Shown: positions 52,664 to 60,908 of the stretch, piece after piece
Numbering within the stretch: the stretch's first letter is position 1
Layout: each line of letters begins with the position of its first letter
Source: DATAFF01 sp963744915
GTDB taxonomy: Bacteria > Pseudomonadota > Alphaproteobacteria > Rhizobiales > Aestuariivirgaceae
Direction: 5' to 3'
Assembly (NCBI GenBank): GCA_963744915.1
Contig: CAVUUY010000006.1
Coordinates: 309,985-373,984 of the forward strand
Length of the DNA: 64,000 bases
Program-made: the position numbers and the translations under genes
Notes under the pieces: generated by a model
Seen by the model: the letters and a program-made list of their open reading frames with translations, nothing else
The model's database searches: none
What the model was told of the DNA's origin: nothing

Positions 52664-52742
52664 ACGCAGGCCGAATCAGACGGGAGAAATCTTGCCCAAC
52701 CCATTCCTCGTGGGTGTGGGTAGACGTCAGCCAAAAACAGAA

Positions 52743-53246
52743 TCAGAACCTCACCACCACGTAACGGCTGCCTTGGGACTGGTAGAAGACGCCGCCACAC
52801 CTCCACACGGAATTGCCATGCATGGTCGTCCGGATGCAGCCGCGCGGCAGCGTCGCTATATAGACGCCAGTGCGGCGGATCGTGCGTCGCTCCGTCCGGC
52901 CACCGCCGAAAGTGGCAGTCGTTGTCCGCCTGACTGGTGGCCGTACCGTCTTCGTCGGTTGCCTCTTGTATGCTGGACTGCGACCAGGCGGGGTATAGTA
53001 AAGATGGCCGGTGCTGGGATCATTGCTATAGGTACCACCAGCAGGCTGTCTTCCTGCCGAACCGCCTGAGCCGCCCCAACCTGATCCAGCCACACCAGCT
53101 TGACCACCGCCGCCATATCCGCCCGCTTCGGCGCTTTTAACGATAATGCCGTCCTTTATCATCCGACCGATATTTCCATCGGTAAGCAGCCCGCAGCCAA
53201 ACGCAAACAGGACCATTCCAGTGCGCATTAACGCGACGCGAGTCAT
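52743..53246 (-). CDS. Exported glycine-rich protein with conserved C-terminal domain
   Basis: The 167-residue product from the ATG at 53246 has an N-terminal hydrophobic segment (MRTGMVLFAFGCGLLTDG). A glycine-rich stretch (AGGYGGGGQAGVAGSGWGGS), a basic threonine-rich linker and a C-terminal domain follow: TGVYIATLPRGCIRTTMHGN, then SVWRCGGVFYQSQGSRYVVV. The domain, with its two cysteines, recurs in rhizobial hypotheticals. An ATG at 53309 is an alternative start. Function unknown. Confidence 0.65.
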   Translation of the reverse strand: MTRVALMRTGMVLFAFGCGLLTDGNIGRMIKDGIIVKSAEAGGYGGGGQAGVAGSGWGGSGGSAGRQPAGGTYSNDPSTGHLYYTPPGRSPAYKRQPTKTVRPPVRRTTTATFGGGRTERRTIRRTGVYIATLPRGCIRTTMHGNSVWRCGGVFYQSQGSRYVVVRF

Positions 53247-53370
53247 TACCCGCAGGCTGCCGAGCCAGCCGACGGTGGCGGAAGCTATTACGAAGTTGTC
53301 GCCGTTCATCCCTGGAAGACCTCGATCGACCGGAATGCAAAGGCCTCTGCTGCTGCGTGAATGTTCGCTG

Positions 53371-53892
53371 CTACCGATCAAAAAGGGGTTGCATCCCGAC
53401 CGCCATTGATCGGCGAGCTCGCTGTCGACGCTCACGGCGAGCCTGCTGAATTTTCGCTTCCCAATCCTCTTCGTCCAGTCTGGCGATTTCCTCTTGGCCT
53501 TGTTTGTCCTGTTGGGCCTGCCGGTAGAGGCGGGCACACCGAACCAAGCCGCCATTCACATAGAAAAAGCCGCGGAGCTTGAAAGGCCGGACATGCTGGG
53601 TTTCACCGTACCGGATGGCGGCAGCCCAGATCGTTGCGACATTTGGTTCAACTTCAGGCAGGGCGGCCCTGATGAAAAGGTCGAGGAGATGGGCGGACGG
53701 GTCGATGGTCTGGCCCGATAACCGGCCGGCCAGCCGAGCCCAAATCTGCTCAGTCAGGCCCTGGTCCCGCCAGCCGCAATAGATCCTAGTAAATCTCCTG
53801 CAGGAGGTGTTGCTTACCGTAAGGTCCGGCCCTAAGTTTCCTTGAACCGAGCTTGGCCCAGGTTTTGCGAATCCGGTTAATTCCAGGGACAA
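53371..53892 (-). CDS. Hypothetical protein, start uncertain
   Basis: The C-terminal 110 residues look coding: LLDLFIRAALPEVEPNVATI, RYGETQHVRPFKLRGFFYVN and a long charged helix (EEIARLDEEDWEAKIQQARR). The frame opens at a TTG with no obvious ribosome site, and the first 40 residues are unlike a normal start, so the gene may be 5'-truncated against the A/T-rich segment. I do not recognise the family. Confidence 0.4.
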   Translation of the reverse strand: MSLELTGFAKPGPSSVQGNLGPDLTVSNTSCRRFTRIYCGWRDQGLTEQIWARLAGRLSGQTIDPSAHLLDLFIRAALPEVEPNVATIWAAAIRYGETQHVRPFKLRGFFYVNGGLVRCARLYRQAQQDKQGQEEIARLDEEDWEAKIQQARRERRQRARRSMAVGMQPLFDR

Positions 53893-54606
53893 TTAGAGAA
53901 ATCAGATTGTTTTCGTCTGCTAATTTCTCGGATTTGTCTGTGTTTTTTTACCATTTCATGCCTACTCGACTTGCCGGTACTTTACGCAAATAAATTAGCA
54001 ACTGCCGAAACCCCCTTTTTTCGCAATTCCATTGTCCTGGTCGAGATTAATCGTCAAAAGTCGGAGGCTAAGCCGTCCTGCCACCGAAGTCGGCGATGAG
54101 TTCAAAAAAGTGCAAATTTGGCCCAAAAACCCGATTTTAAGCCCCTAGATTGTTGATTTGAGAGCAAAATGGAGCTTTTAATAAAAGACATTTTGCAAAC
54201 CAGCATAATCGTTTTTGCAAAACCTCATTGAATTGTTAGGGTTAAGAGTTTAAATAGCTCAGGTATTATCAGTACAAATTTGCTGCCATAAGACACTAAT
54301 TTAATGCTACAATGGCAAATGATGTCGAGGACAGGCTGCAGGCAAACCTATAAATCGTTTTCAAACTGTTTCCATGAATAGTGGGAACAGCTGTTTAATA
54401 ACAACTGAGTGGGTATTACCAATTTCCTGATGAGTGAGTTTGTATAGACCCCCTTCGACATAAGATCTTCCTGCACCGTTTGTCTACAGGGCCATCTTTT
54501 GGATCCGCATCGTGCTTTACTTTTTTTGTTGGGCAGGCGAACTCAGCAAGGCGACTAAGCGACTTCGAAGGATACTAAAGCTGTGACCCGCGTCCTCTAC
54601 CACTTA
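53893..54606. other. A/T-rich 0.7-kb segment without genes, inside the tRNA-Ala fragment
   Basis: From about 53895 to 54500 the composition is strikingly A/T-rich relative to everything around it, with poly-T and poly-A runs and repeated TTTTGCAAA-like words (54182-54222). An imperfect inverted repeat, AAACTGTTTCC/GGGAACAGCTGTTT, lies near 54361-54396. No frame longer than a few dozen codons exists. It could be the non-coding end of an integrative element or a decayed plasmid region. Confidence 0.55.
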
Positions 54607-54652
54607 AATGGCATTCAAGAGGTCGGCGGTTCGATCCCGCCTGGCTCCACCA
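54607..54652 (+). tRNA. 3' half of tRNA-Ala(GGC), 5' half missing
   Basis: The segment has the anticodon loop ATGGCAT (anticodon GGC) and the 3' anticodon strand TCAAG. The variable region AGGTC, the T-arm GGCGG-TTCGATC-CCGCC, the acceptor strand TGGCTCC and A-CCA follow. No D-arm or 5' acceptor strand (GGAGCCA) lies upstream. Such a 3'-end fragment is typical of the distal attachment site of an element that integrated into tRNA-Ala. Confidence 0.75.
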
Positions 54653-54849
54653 AAAAATCCCAATCTATCATCATCTTAGTCAATCGCAGGTCCATCGCTC
54701 AATCATGTTGGGATCGGCAGTAAGCAGCCAGTAAGCAGATTTGGCTCATTCGTCCTACGTCTGAGATCACGCACTCTTGAGATCTTGAGCCCCGGTGTTC
54801 TCTCGGGAGTGTGCTAGGTCGGCTATGCGCTGGCCGACCACACTGCTCG

Positions 54850-55330
54850 GTTGTCTGATCGCTGGAAGACTGCGGTGCCCAAGATCGACATCGCCGCCGT
54901 GCCGATACGCAACGGCTCGGGCTATCCGCCGCGCCTTCCGACGACGTCCTCTGCTCAACGCGTGCGGCAGCGGCTGGGCAACGCCGGCGGGCTCACTGAT
55001 TTCGGGGCGGATCATGCGCCTTCCGCCGGGCAATTGGTCGAGCCAGCGCCACTGGCATTCGGCCGAAGACGAATTCGTCTATGTGCTGGCAGGCGAACTG
55101 ACACTGATCGAAGATGGCGGAGAGACGGTGGTGCGCGCCGGTGATCGCGCGGCTTGCCGAAACTCTCCGGCAACGGCCATCACCTGATCCGACCAAATTG
55201 GGCGCGATGGCGGTTTATCTTGAAGTCGGTACGCGCTCGCCCTCCGACGTTACCATCTTGCTCCGACATCCGACATGATGATGCCAACCGACAGAGTTCG
55301 TGCACAAGGATGCACACCCCGTGCCGACCC
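54850..55330 (+). pseudogene. Cupin-domain gene broken by several frameshifts
   Basis: Parts of one cupin are spread over the frames. VPKIDIAAVPIRNGSGYPPR comes first, then CGSGW/AQRVRQRLGNAGGLTDFG, MRLPPGNWSSQRHWHSAEDE and FVYVLAGELTLIEDGGETVV (the metal-binding HWHSxxDE motif). SGNGHHLI, AMAVYLEVGTRSPSDV and FVHKDAHPVP follow. At least three shifts are needed to connect them. The start GTGCCCAAGATCGACATC is probably that of the original gene. Confidence 0.7.
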
Positions 55331-55859
55331 AAGTCCCTATTGAGGCTGATGAGGCTGAGGTACGTGGTGACATCGCATTGCTGCGCATTTCAAGTGTACA
55401 GAAAAGATTGCGCCGGGCTGACGGAGCAAGATCACCGAGAGTGGGCAACATTGCTCGCCGAGCCCAAGCCCCTAATTAGCATTCGGGGATTCGGAAGTGG
55501 CGGAGAGGGCAGACGCTCTCAGAAGTAAGATCTTCAAAAGCCGAAAATAGCAAGATTCTCACCTTCTGCCCTAGCGTGTGCCCTAGCAGTCCATTTGGGT
55601 GAGAACGGCCCAAGCGCTCCCCGCAGATCTCAGCGGAATCATAATCCGCGTGTCGGGGTTCAGTCTCCTCACATACCAGCAAAATCAGGGACTTAGATCA
55701 GCTCATCACGGATAGCATCAGGGCCCTAGCAACCATTTAGCAACCACGAAAATTTCTGGTGGCAGCTGGTGTGCGCATCGCGGTTCATGCCGCGCCGCAC
55801 TCATGAGACTTCTTAATCGCTGGTTTGGGTGCCCAGTTCGGTATCAACTTCTAAGCAAT
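55331..55859. other. Gene-free 529 bp
   Basis: No gene or RNA recognised between the cupin relic and the TetR gene. Confidence 0.4.
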
Positions 55860-56507
55860 CTAAGAAAGAAGTCGTGCCCGGGATGAGGACGACCACCCCT
55901 TCCGCGGAGCTTTTGCCTGGGTCGAGCCGAGCGCTCGAAGAACGGCGGCGAGACTTTGGGCGGGGAGGTTAAGTGCAGGCCCGCGCCGCTCAAGAGTGCC
56001 ACGCGCGACCTCAAGCCAGATGCCAATCACGATATCAGCCGCCAGATCTACACCATCTACGGCCAAGCGCTTTTGCGCGATCGCTTCTGCAAGATCGACC
56101 TTGAGATTGGCGCGGATCCGTTGGCGAACATCAGTCGCACCTTGCGCGCTCTGGATCACGAGCCGCGCCCAGAGCGGCTCCGCGATGGCGTTTTCCAAAA
56201 ATCTGGTCCAGCCGAAGGATAAGCGCGCAATGGGATCCGGCTCATCGAGCTTGGCCGGCGCGAGCAGGTCGTCGAAGCTCTCCGCGAGCTTGGCGCCGAC
56301 CGCGGCGGTCAACTCCGCGATGCTCTGGAAGTGATAATAGAAGGTGCCCTTGGCCACCCCTGCGGCATCCACGATTGCATCAACCGTGAGCGCTTCTGGC
56401 GGCCGCTCGGCAAGCAGGACTTCCGTCGCCTCCAAAATTTGCGCCCGCGTCCTGGCACGCTTCGCGCGTCCTATTTCTGCCCGCCGGGCCAGATCCACCT
56501 TGGCCAT
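55860..56507 (-). CDS. TetR/AcrR-family transcriptional regulator
   Basis: The 215-residue protein has an N-terminal TetR helix-turn-helix: RTRAQILEATEVLLAERPPE, then LTVDAIVDAAGVAKGTFYYH and FQSIAELTAAV. The C-terminal ligand domain is helical, without a recognisable subfamily. It presumably represses its own gene and a neighbour until an effector binds. A short inverted repeat, CACC-N6-GGTG, lies 26-40 bp before the start (56533-56546) and could be an operator. The decarboxylase gene ends 278 bp upstream on the same strand. Confidence 0.9.
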   Translation of the reverse strand: MAKVDLARRAEIGRAKRARTRAQILEATEVLLAERPPEALTVDAIVDAAGVAKGTFYYHFQSIAELTAAVGAKLAESFDDLLAPAKLDEPDPIARLSFGWTRFLENAIAEPLWARLVIQSAQGATDVRQRIRANLKVDLAEAIAQKRLAVDGVDLAADIVIGIWLEVARGTLERRGPALNLPAQSLAAVLRALGSTQAKAPRKGWSSSSRARLLS

Positions 56508-56784
56508 TCGACAACCTCAATACATACCTCTGCACCAATTTCGGTGTGACCATTTAATCGAATGCGTAACTATGTCCGTATCGGTGGTCAAAGGACCGGC
56601 CGTGCTGCAGCTGCTTGGTTTCGGAGACACGTTCAACGCCTTGCGAATTCGTGCCGCTGCTCGGTACTCAAAGTCTTAATGCCGCGGCTGCGCTTTTTGA
56701 GTTTTAGGTCTTGGTCAGTGCCCTTGCGGACCAACCCCGCCTAAAGCGTAACCGCTGCGTTCGCGACGCTGGTAGCGCTCGCGC
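56508..56784. other. Intergenic 277 bp between decarboxylase and TetR genes
   Basis: No gene recognised. The possible TetR operator at 56533-56546 is the only feature seen. Confidence 0.35.
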
Positions 56785-59049
56785 CTATCTCTTCACGCAC
56801 AAGACGTGATATCTGCCATCAACGAGCTCGGCTCCTTCGATCACGCCGGAAAAGCCGGGAAAACGCTGCTCGCGATTCTGCATGCTCTTCAGATAGCCGA
56901 TCTGCGGCGAGTCGGGACCACCGAAATTCTCGCCCGACATCAGCATCGGAATGCCGGGTGGATAAGGCATCACCGCATTTGCGGCCGTCCGATGGGCGAT
57001 CTCCTCGACCGATATGCCCTCGATCTCTCCCGTCACCAGATGCTCATAGGCAGCGCGCGGCGTCATGTCCGCCTGCGGGAGGTCCTTGAACGCGGCATTG
57101 AGGAGCTCGCCGGGGCGGTTCTCGCGCAGATATTCAAATAGCTCGTCACCGAGATCGTGCAGGCCGACATTGCGATAGCGCTCGGGATATTGCGCGGCAA
57201 TCTCCGGCAGCGCCTCGGGAACCGGCTGGTTGCTTTCGAAGGCGCGCTTGAAAGCCAGCAGATTGGTCAGCAGCGTGCCCCATTTACCTTTCGTGATGCC
57301 AATCGAGAACAGGAACATGACTTGAAAGTCGGTCACCCGGGTCGGGACGATGCCGAACCGGTTAAACCACGCATTGACCAGCGCCGCCGGCACACCGCTC
57401 TTCTCCAGCCTGCCGTCATCGCTCATCCCCGGCGTCAAAATGCTCACCTTGATCGGATCGAGCATACACCAATCGTCAGCAATATCTTCGAAGCCGTGCC
57501 AGCGGTCACCGGGCCGCAAGACCCACGGCTCCTGGGAGGTGCAGAGAAGCTCGGCAGGAGCATCCTCAAAGCCGACCCTGCCTTTGTCCACCTTGACGGA
57601 CTCGACATTCCACGGTTTGAAGAACCAGTCCTTCTTGTCGGCGAAAGTCCGCTGCATGCGGCCGATCACCTGGCGGAAATCGACAGCTTCGTTGATCGCC
57701 TCCTGTGTGAGCGAGCGGCCGCCACTGCCGTCCATCATCGCCGAGGTGATATCGTTCGACGCGACGATCGCGTAGAGCGGCGAGGTGGTGGTGTGCATCA
57801 TATAGGCTTGGTTGAAGCGATGATGATCGATCGCTCTCCTGCCGTCGCGCACGTGGGTAAAGGAGGCCTGCGATAGTGCGGCCAGCAGCTTATGTGTGGA
57901 GTGGGTCGCAAAGATCGTCGCCCCCTTGTGCTGCGCCGGGTCGCCCCGCATGGCGAAATGATCCCGATACAGCGGATTGAAGCGCGCATAACCGTACCAG
58001 GCTTCGTCGAAGTGGATCCGGTCGGAGGACTGCTCCAGCAGCGCCTCTGCGCGCACGGCATTGTAGCACAGTCCGTCATAGGTGCTGTTGGTCACCACCG
58101 CATAGACCGGCTTCTGCCCGGCCTGCGTCCTGGTCAGCGCGCCCGCCTGTGCCTTGCTACGGATCGCCTTAGGATCCATCTCGCCGGGAGAGATCGGACC
58201 AATGATGCCGTAGCGATTGCGCGTCGGCACCATGTACACAGGCCGCGCGCCGGTGAGCATCAAGCCCTGCTCGATCGACTTGTGACAATTTCGATCGAGC
58301 ACGACGAGATCGTCCTCCTTCATGCATGCCTGCATGATGCTGCGGTTTGCGCCAGAGGTGCCGACCACACCCGAATAGCTGCGATGGGCCCCAAAGACCC
58401 GCGCCGTATATCTTTCGCTCGCGGCAACCGGCCCGGTATGGTCGAGCAGCGAGCCGAGGACGCCGCGCTCTATTCCCATGTCGATACGGAACACATTTTC
58501 GCCCAGGAAATCGAAAAAGGCACGCCCTGCCGGATGCTTGGTGAAGGCGACGCCGCCTTGGTGTCCTGGTGCCGACCAGGAGTGCTCGCGAAGCTGGGCA
58601 TAGTCTGCGAGCGCGCGCGCGTAGGGTGGCAGGAGCTGTCCCTGGTAGCGATGGATGGCGGCAAAGACGCGACCCGCGACGAAGTCTGCGGTATCCTCGA
58701 GCAGCCAGATGAATTCATCGACCATCTCGGCGACCTCGATGGTCATGGTTTCCCGGGTCGTCTCGCGCTCGGCAAGGAGGAATACGGGCACCGCCGCAAG
58801 CCGCTCGCGAAGTTTGCGGAGAAGCGCTGTTGCCAGATTGTGCGACTCCCCATCGTCCTTACCGAGGTTCCAATCGAGAAGCACGGCGCCAAGGGAGGAG
58901 TCGAGTTCCAGCGATCGCGCGTCCGTCCTCGAACGACAATGCCCGGATAACCTCGACGTTGCGCAATTCCAGCGCCAAGGCGAGGTTTTGAGCAGCTCGA
59001 CCAAGGGCAGTTGCGGGCTTAGCCAGCGAATCGCCGACAATGAGGGCAC
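56785..59049 (-). CDS. PLP-dependent Orn/Lys/Arg decarboxylase, frameshifted N-terminus
   Basis: The 754-residue reading contains the full aspartate-aminotransferase-fold decarboxylase. FGAHRSYSGVVGTSGANRSI is the PLP phosphate region, RIHFDEAWYGYARFNPLY carries the PLP aspartate, and ATHSTHKLLAALSQASF has the Schiff-base lysine; the C-terminus is VMPYPPGIPMLMSGE. It decarboxylates arginine, lysine or ornithine to a polyamine or diamine, consuming protons. Upstream of SSLGAVLLDWNLG, the family N-terminal domain (ALIVGDSL, then LALALELRNVEVIRALSFED) is in the neighbouring frame. An ATG at 59084 after GGGAGGCG is the likely original start, which implies two compensating shifts, near 59065 and 58915. 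A perfect FNR-type box lies upstream. Confidence 0.88.
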   Translation of the reverse strand: MPSLSAIRWLSPQLPLVELLKTSPWRWNCATSRLSGHCRSRTDARSLELDSSLGAVLLDWNLGKDDGESHNLATALLRKLRERLAAVPVFLLAERETTRETMTIEVAEMVDEFIWLLEDTADFVAGRVFAAIHRYQGQLLPPYARALADYAQLREHSWSAPGHQGGVAFTKHPAGRAFFDFLGENVFRIDMGIERGVLGSLLDHTGPVAASERYTARVFGAHRSYSGVVGTSGANRSIMQACMKEDDLVVLDRNCHKSIEQGLMLTGARPVYMVPTRNRYGIIGPISPGEMDPKAIRSKAQAGALTRTQAGQKPVYAVVTNSTYDGLCYNAVRAEALLEQSSDRIHFDEAWYGYARFNPLYRDHFAMRGDPAQHKGATIFATHSTHKLLAALSQASFTHVRDGRRAIDHHRFNQAYMMHTTTSPLYAIVASNDITSAMMDGSGGRSLTQEAINEAVDFRQVIGRMQRTFADKKDWFFKPWNVESVKVDKGRVGFEDAPAELLCTSQEPWVLRPGDRWHGFEDIADDWCMLDPIKVSILTPGMSDDGRLEKSGVPAALVNAWFNRFGIVPTRVTDFQVMFLFSIGITKGKWGTLLTNLLAFKRAFESNQPVPEALPEIAAQYPERYRNVGLHDLGDELFEYLRENRPGELLNAAFKDLPQADMTPRAAYEHLVTGEIEGISVEEIAHRTAANAVMPYPPGIPMLMSGENFGGPDSPQIGYLKSMQNREQRFPGFSGVIEGAELVDGRYHVLCVKR

Positions 59050-59173
59050 GAGGCCGAAGCGGGCCTAGAGTTGGATTTCAACATGGCTTGACGCCTCCCG
59101 GAACTGTCTCAGCCGCATCCGCACGGCTCAGAGCACGCACGACCGACAATTGGGCAAAGCGGACTGGTCTGAT

Positions 59174-59187
59174 TTGATATTGATCAA
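59174..59187. promoter_or_regulatory. Perfect FNR/FixK box, TTGAT-N4-ATCAA
   Basis: TTGATATTGATCAA sits in a longer palindrome, GATTTGAT/ATCAAATC. It is centred 97 bp before the likely original decarboxylase ATG at 59084. At -41.5 the transcript would begin near 59139. This is the closest match to FNR consensus in the window. Confidence 0.65.
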
Positions 59188-59188
59188 A

Positions 59189-59637
59189 TCATGGCTCCTT
59201 AAGAGGGTCAGCAGAGGCTTGATCGACCTTGCGACCCAGGTAACCCACTTCCGCGCCGATCCGGGTCTCCTCCGGCTTCATCGGAATGAGCAGATAGCAG
59301 TCCTCCGCCACGGTGAGCGGTCGGCCGTTCTGGTAGGTATAGATCGCGCCGTCCTTGATCGGCTGGAAATTGGTGACCTCGCCCCCATAGCGAAAGCCCG
59401 CGAAGTCCTCGGTCACCACGGCATACATATCGACAATCGTCGGCTTGATATCGGCTTCTCCGGGGTTTCTTCGATCATGGCGAGCGGCTGCAGCGTCGAC
59501 ATGGCCGTCCTGTATGAGAGCCCCTCGGATCCAAGTTTTCTTGGCCAATGTCGATAGAAGCCCATCAAACCCAAATCGGAAAAATCAACGGCCAGACCAT
59601 CCCGTAGTATCCCCTCGAAGGCTGATCTGTCCTTCAA
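59189..59637 (-). pseudogene. Truncated, frameshifted M14/aspartoacylase-like gene
   Basis: One frame reads VDFSDLGLMGFYRHWPRKLG and STLQPLAMIEE. The adjacent frame continues ADIKPTIVDMYAVVTEDFAG, GGEVTNFQPIKDGAIYTYQN and CYLLIPMKPEETRIG to a stop at 59189. The second part resembles the C-terminal domain of succinylglutamate desuccinylase/aspartoacylase proteins. The zinc-binding N-terminal domain is missing. The family assignment is tentative. Confidence 0.5.
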
Positions 59638-59665
59638 TGAACCGATGCAAATCGCTGACCCACCC

Positions 59666-60394
59666 CTATCTCCCGGCCCTTGAAAGCTTCACTACAGGCT
59701 TAGAACACTCACAATTGCCCTTGGCCAAGTCCTCTAGTCGATCGAAATCGATAATGACGATCGCTTGAGCATGGGAAGTGTCAATGACGTGTTGATTTCG
59801 CAGCCTGGTGAACGTCCGGCTTACGGTTTCGATGGTCAGTCCAAGAAAATCTGCGATGTCGTTCCGACTGACTTGAAGCTCAACCCGGCCTGCATGACGG
59901 CTACGCCGGGAGTAATCCACTATGAAGGCAGCGACTTTCTCGGATGCCGATCGCTTGTTCAGCATCGCAAGCTGCTGTCGCACCTCCGCTAGCTCGTTGG
60001 TCAGTAGGTTCAGATATTCCGATTGATACAGCGGCTCTTCGCGGACACGGCGATGGACAACGCTGAGCGGAAGCGAGCGTAACGTCACACGCGTGACAGC
60101 TTCGGCGCTGCCAAACTGCTTACCATGGGAACCTATACCGATGACATCGCCAGCGCAGCGAAAGGCTACGATCTGTCGACGCCCGTCCGCGAGTAGCCGA
60201 TACAGGCGCATAAGGCCAGCTTCAATCCTATAGATATGGCTTTCTTTATCGCCCTCGAAAAATGCGTGCTCGTGGGCCGCAAGATGCCTAATGTTGCCAT
60301 GCTCCAGCAGGCTCTTGGGTCCCGGCAGCTCAGGGCTTCGCACTAGTGATGGGAAAGGCAGCGGTTCAATTCTGATCTCTGCGTGGGCAAGCAT
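59666..60394 (-). CDS. FixK-like Crp/Fnr-family transcriptional regulator
   Basis: I choose the ATG at 60394, giving 242 residues; the frame extends to 60508. The cyclic-nucleotide-binding-fold domain (HLAAHEHAFFEGDKESHIYR, GLMRLYRLLADGRRQIVAFR, GDVIGIGS) is followed by a Crp-type winged helix, VSRNDIADFLGLTIETVSRT. The recognition helix carries E-T-V-S-R, the FNR/FixK pattern that reads TTGA-N6-TCAA. There are no N-terminal cysteines for an iron-sulfur cluster, so it is FixK-like rather than FNR-like. Its own promoter has a TTGAATGGTTTCAA site. It is the obvious candidate for binding the boxes in this window. Confidence 0.92.
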   Translation of the reverse strand: MLAHAEIRIEPLPFPSLVRSPELPGPKSLLEHGNIRHLAAHEHAFFEGDKESHIYRIEAGLMRLYRLLADGRRQIVAFRCAGDVIGIGSHGKQFGSAEAVTRVTLRSLPLSVVHRRVREEPLYQSEYLNLLTNELAEVRQQLAMLNKRSASEKVAAFIVDYSRRSRHAGRVELQVSRNDIADFLGLTIETVSRTFTRLRNQHVIDTSHAQAIVIIDFDRLEDLAKGNCECSKPVVKLSRAGR

Positions 60395-60510
60395 TTTTCG
60401 ATCTCTCTTGATCGCGGAATGGCTGCAGAAAGAAAAGCAGCCCAAGCCCAGCACTGTGTGCCAGTACTGTGACGTTATGTGACGAATTGTGACCGGACCG
60501 CCGATCATTG

Positions 60511-60524
60511 TTGAATGGTTTCAA
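60511..60524. promoter_or_regulatory. Possible FixK site, TTGA-N6-TCAA, before the Crp/Fnr gene
   Basis: TTGAATGGTTTCAA fits TTGA-N6-TCAA, but the fifth bases are A/T instead of the preferred T/A or C/G. It lies 117-130 bp before the start at 60394 and may serve autoregulation. Confidence 0.4.
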
Positions 60525-60690
60525 GGTACTTAGCTACCGGCAACATGTGTCTCTGCGCGTCATTCTCGGTATCTTTTATGTCCGACGAGGATGCCCCACG
60601 CCTCTGCTATGAAGCGAAACAGGCTTGCCCGAGAGGGGCATCCCCGCCTTGACGCGCCATAAAGTCAGGACGACTGCAGAGGGCTTTTCG

Positions 60691-60839
60691 ATGACAGACC
60701 TGACTGCCGGCCAAGCTCTCAAAATGCGCGTCCTTGATCTTGGCGCCGATCTCCTGTTGATACCCTGGTCAGCGAATTCGTCTTTGGCGGCGCCACAGAC
60801 CTCAAAGACATGCCGGTGCCGATCCTGATGTCGCAGTGA
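60691..60839 (+). pseudogene. C-terminal remnant of a UspA-type universal stress protein
   Basis: One frame reads VLDLGADLLLI, equivalent to the GADLLVMG strand. After a loss of bases the sense continues as TLVSEFVFGGATDLKDMPVP and ILMSQ, the standard end of rhizobial UspA proteins (FGGATxxxxxxxPVPVLMSH). The N-terminal domain is absent. Confidence 0.5.
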
Positions 60840-60908
60840 AAGGCAGTGAGACCTTTACATTGCCTTATTGGAAGGTAAAATTTTTCTGCACTACGGAGCA
60901 GCCTCGGC

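Noticed and set aside
57892..58950. 352-codon + strand frame
   Set aside because: Antisense of the decarboxylase gene, whose motifs are unambiguous.
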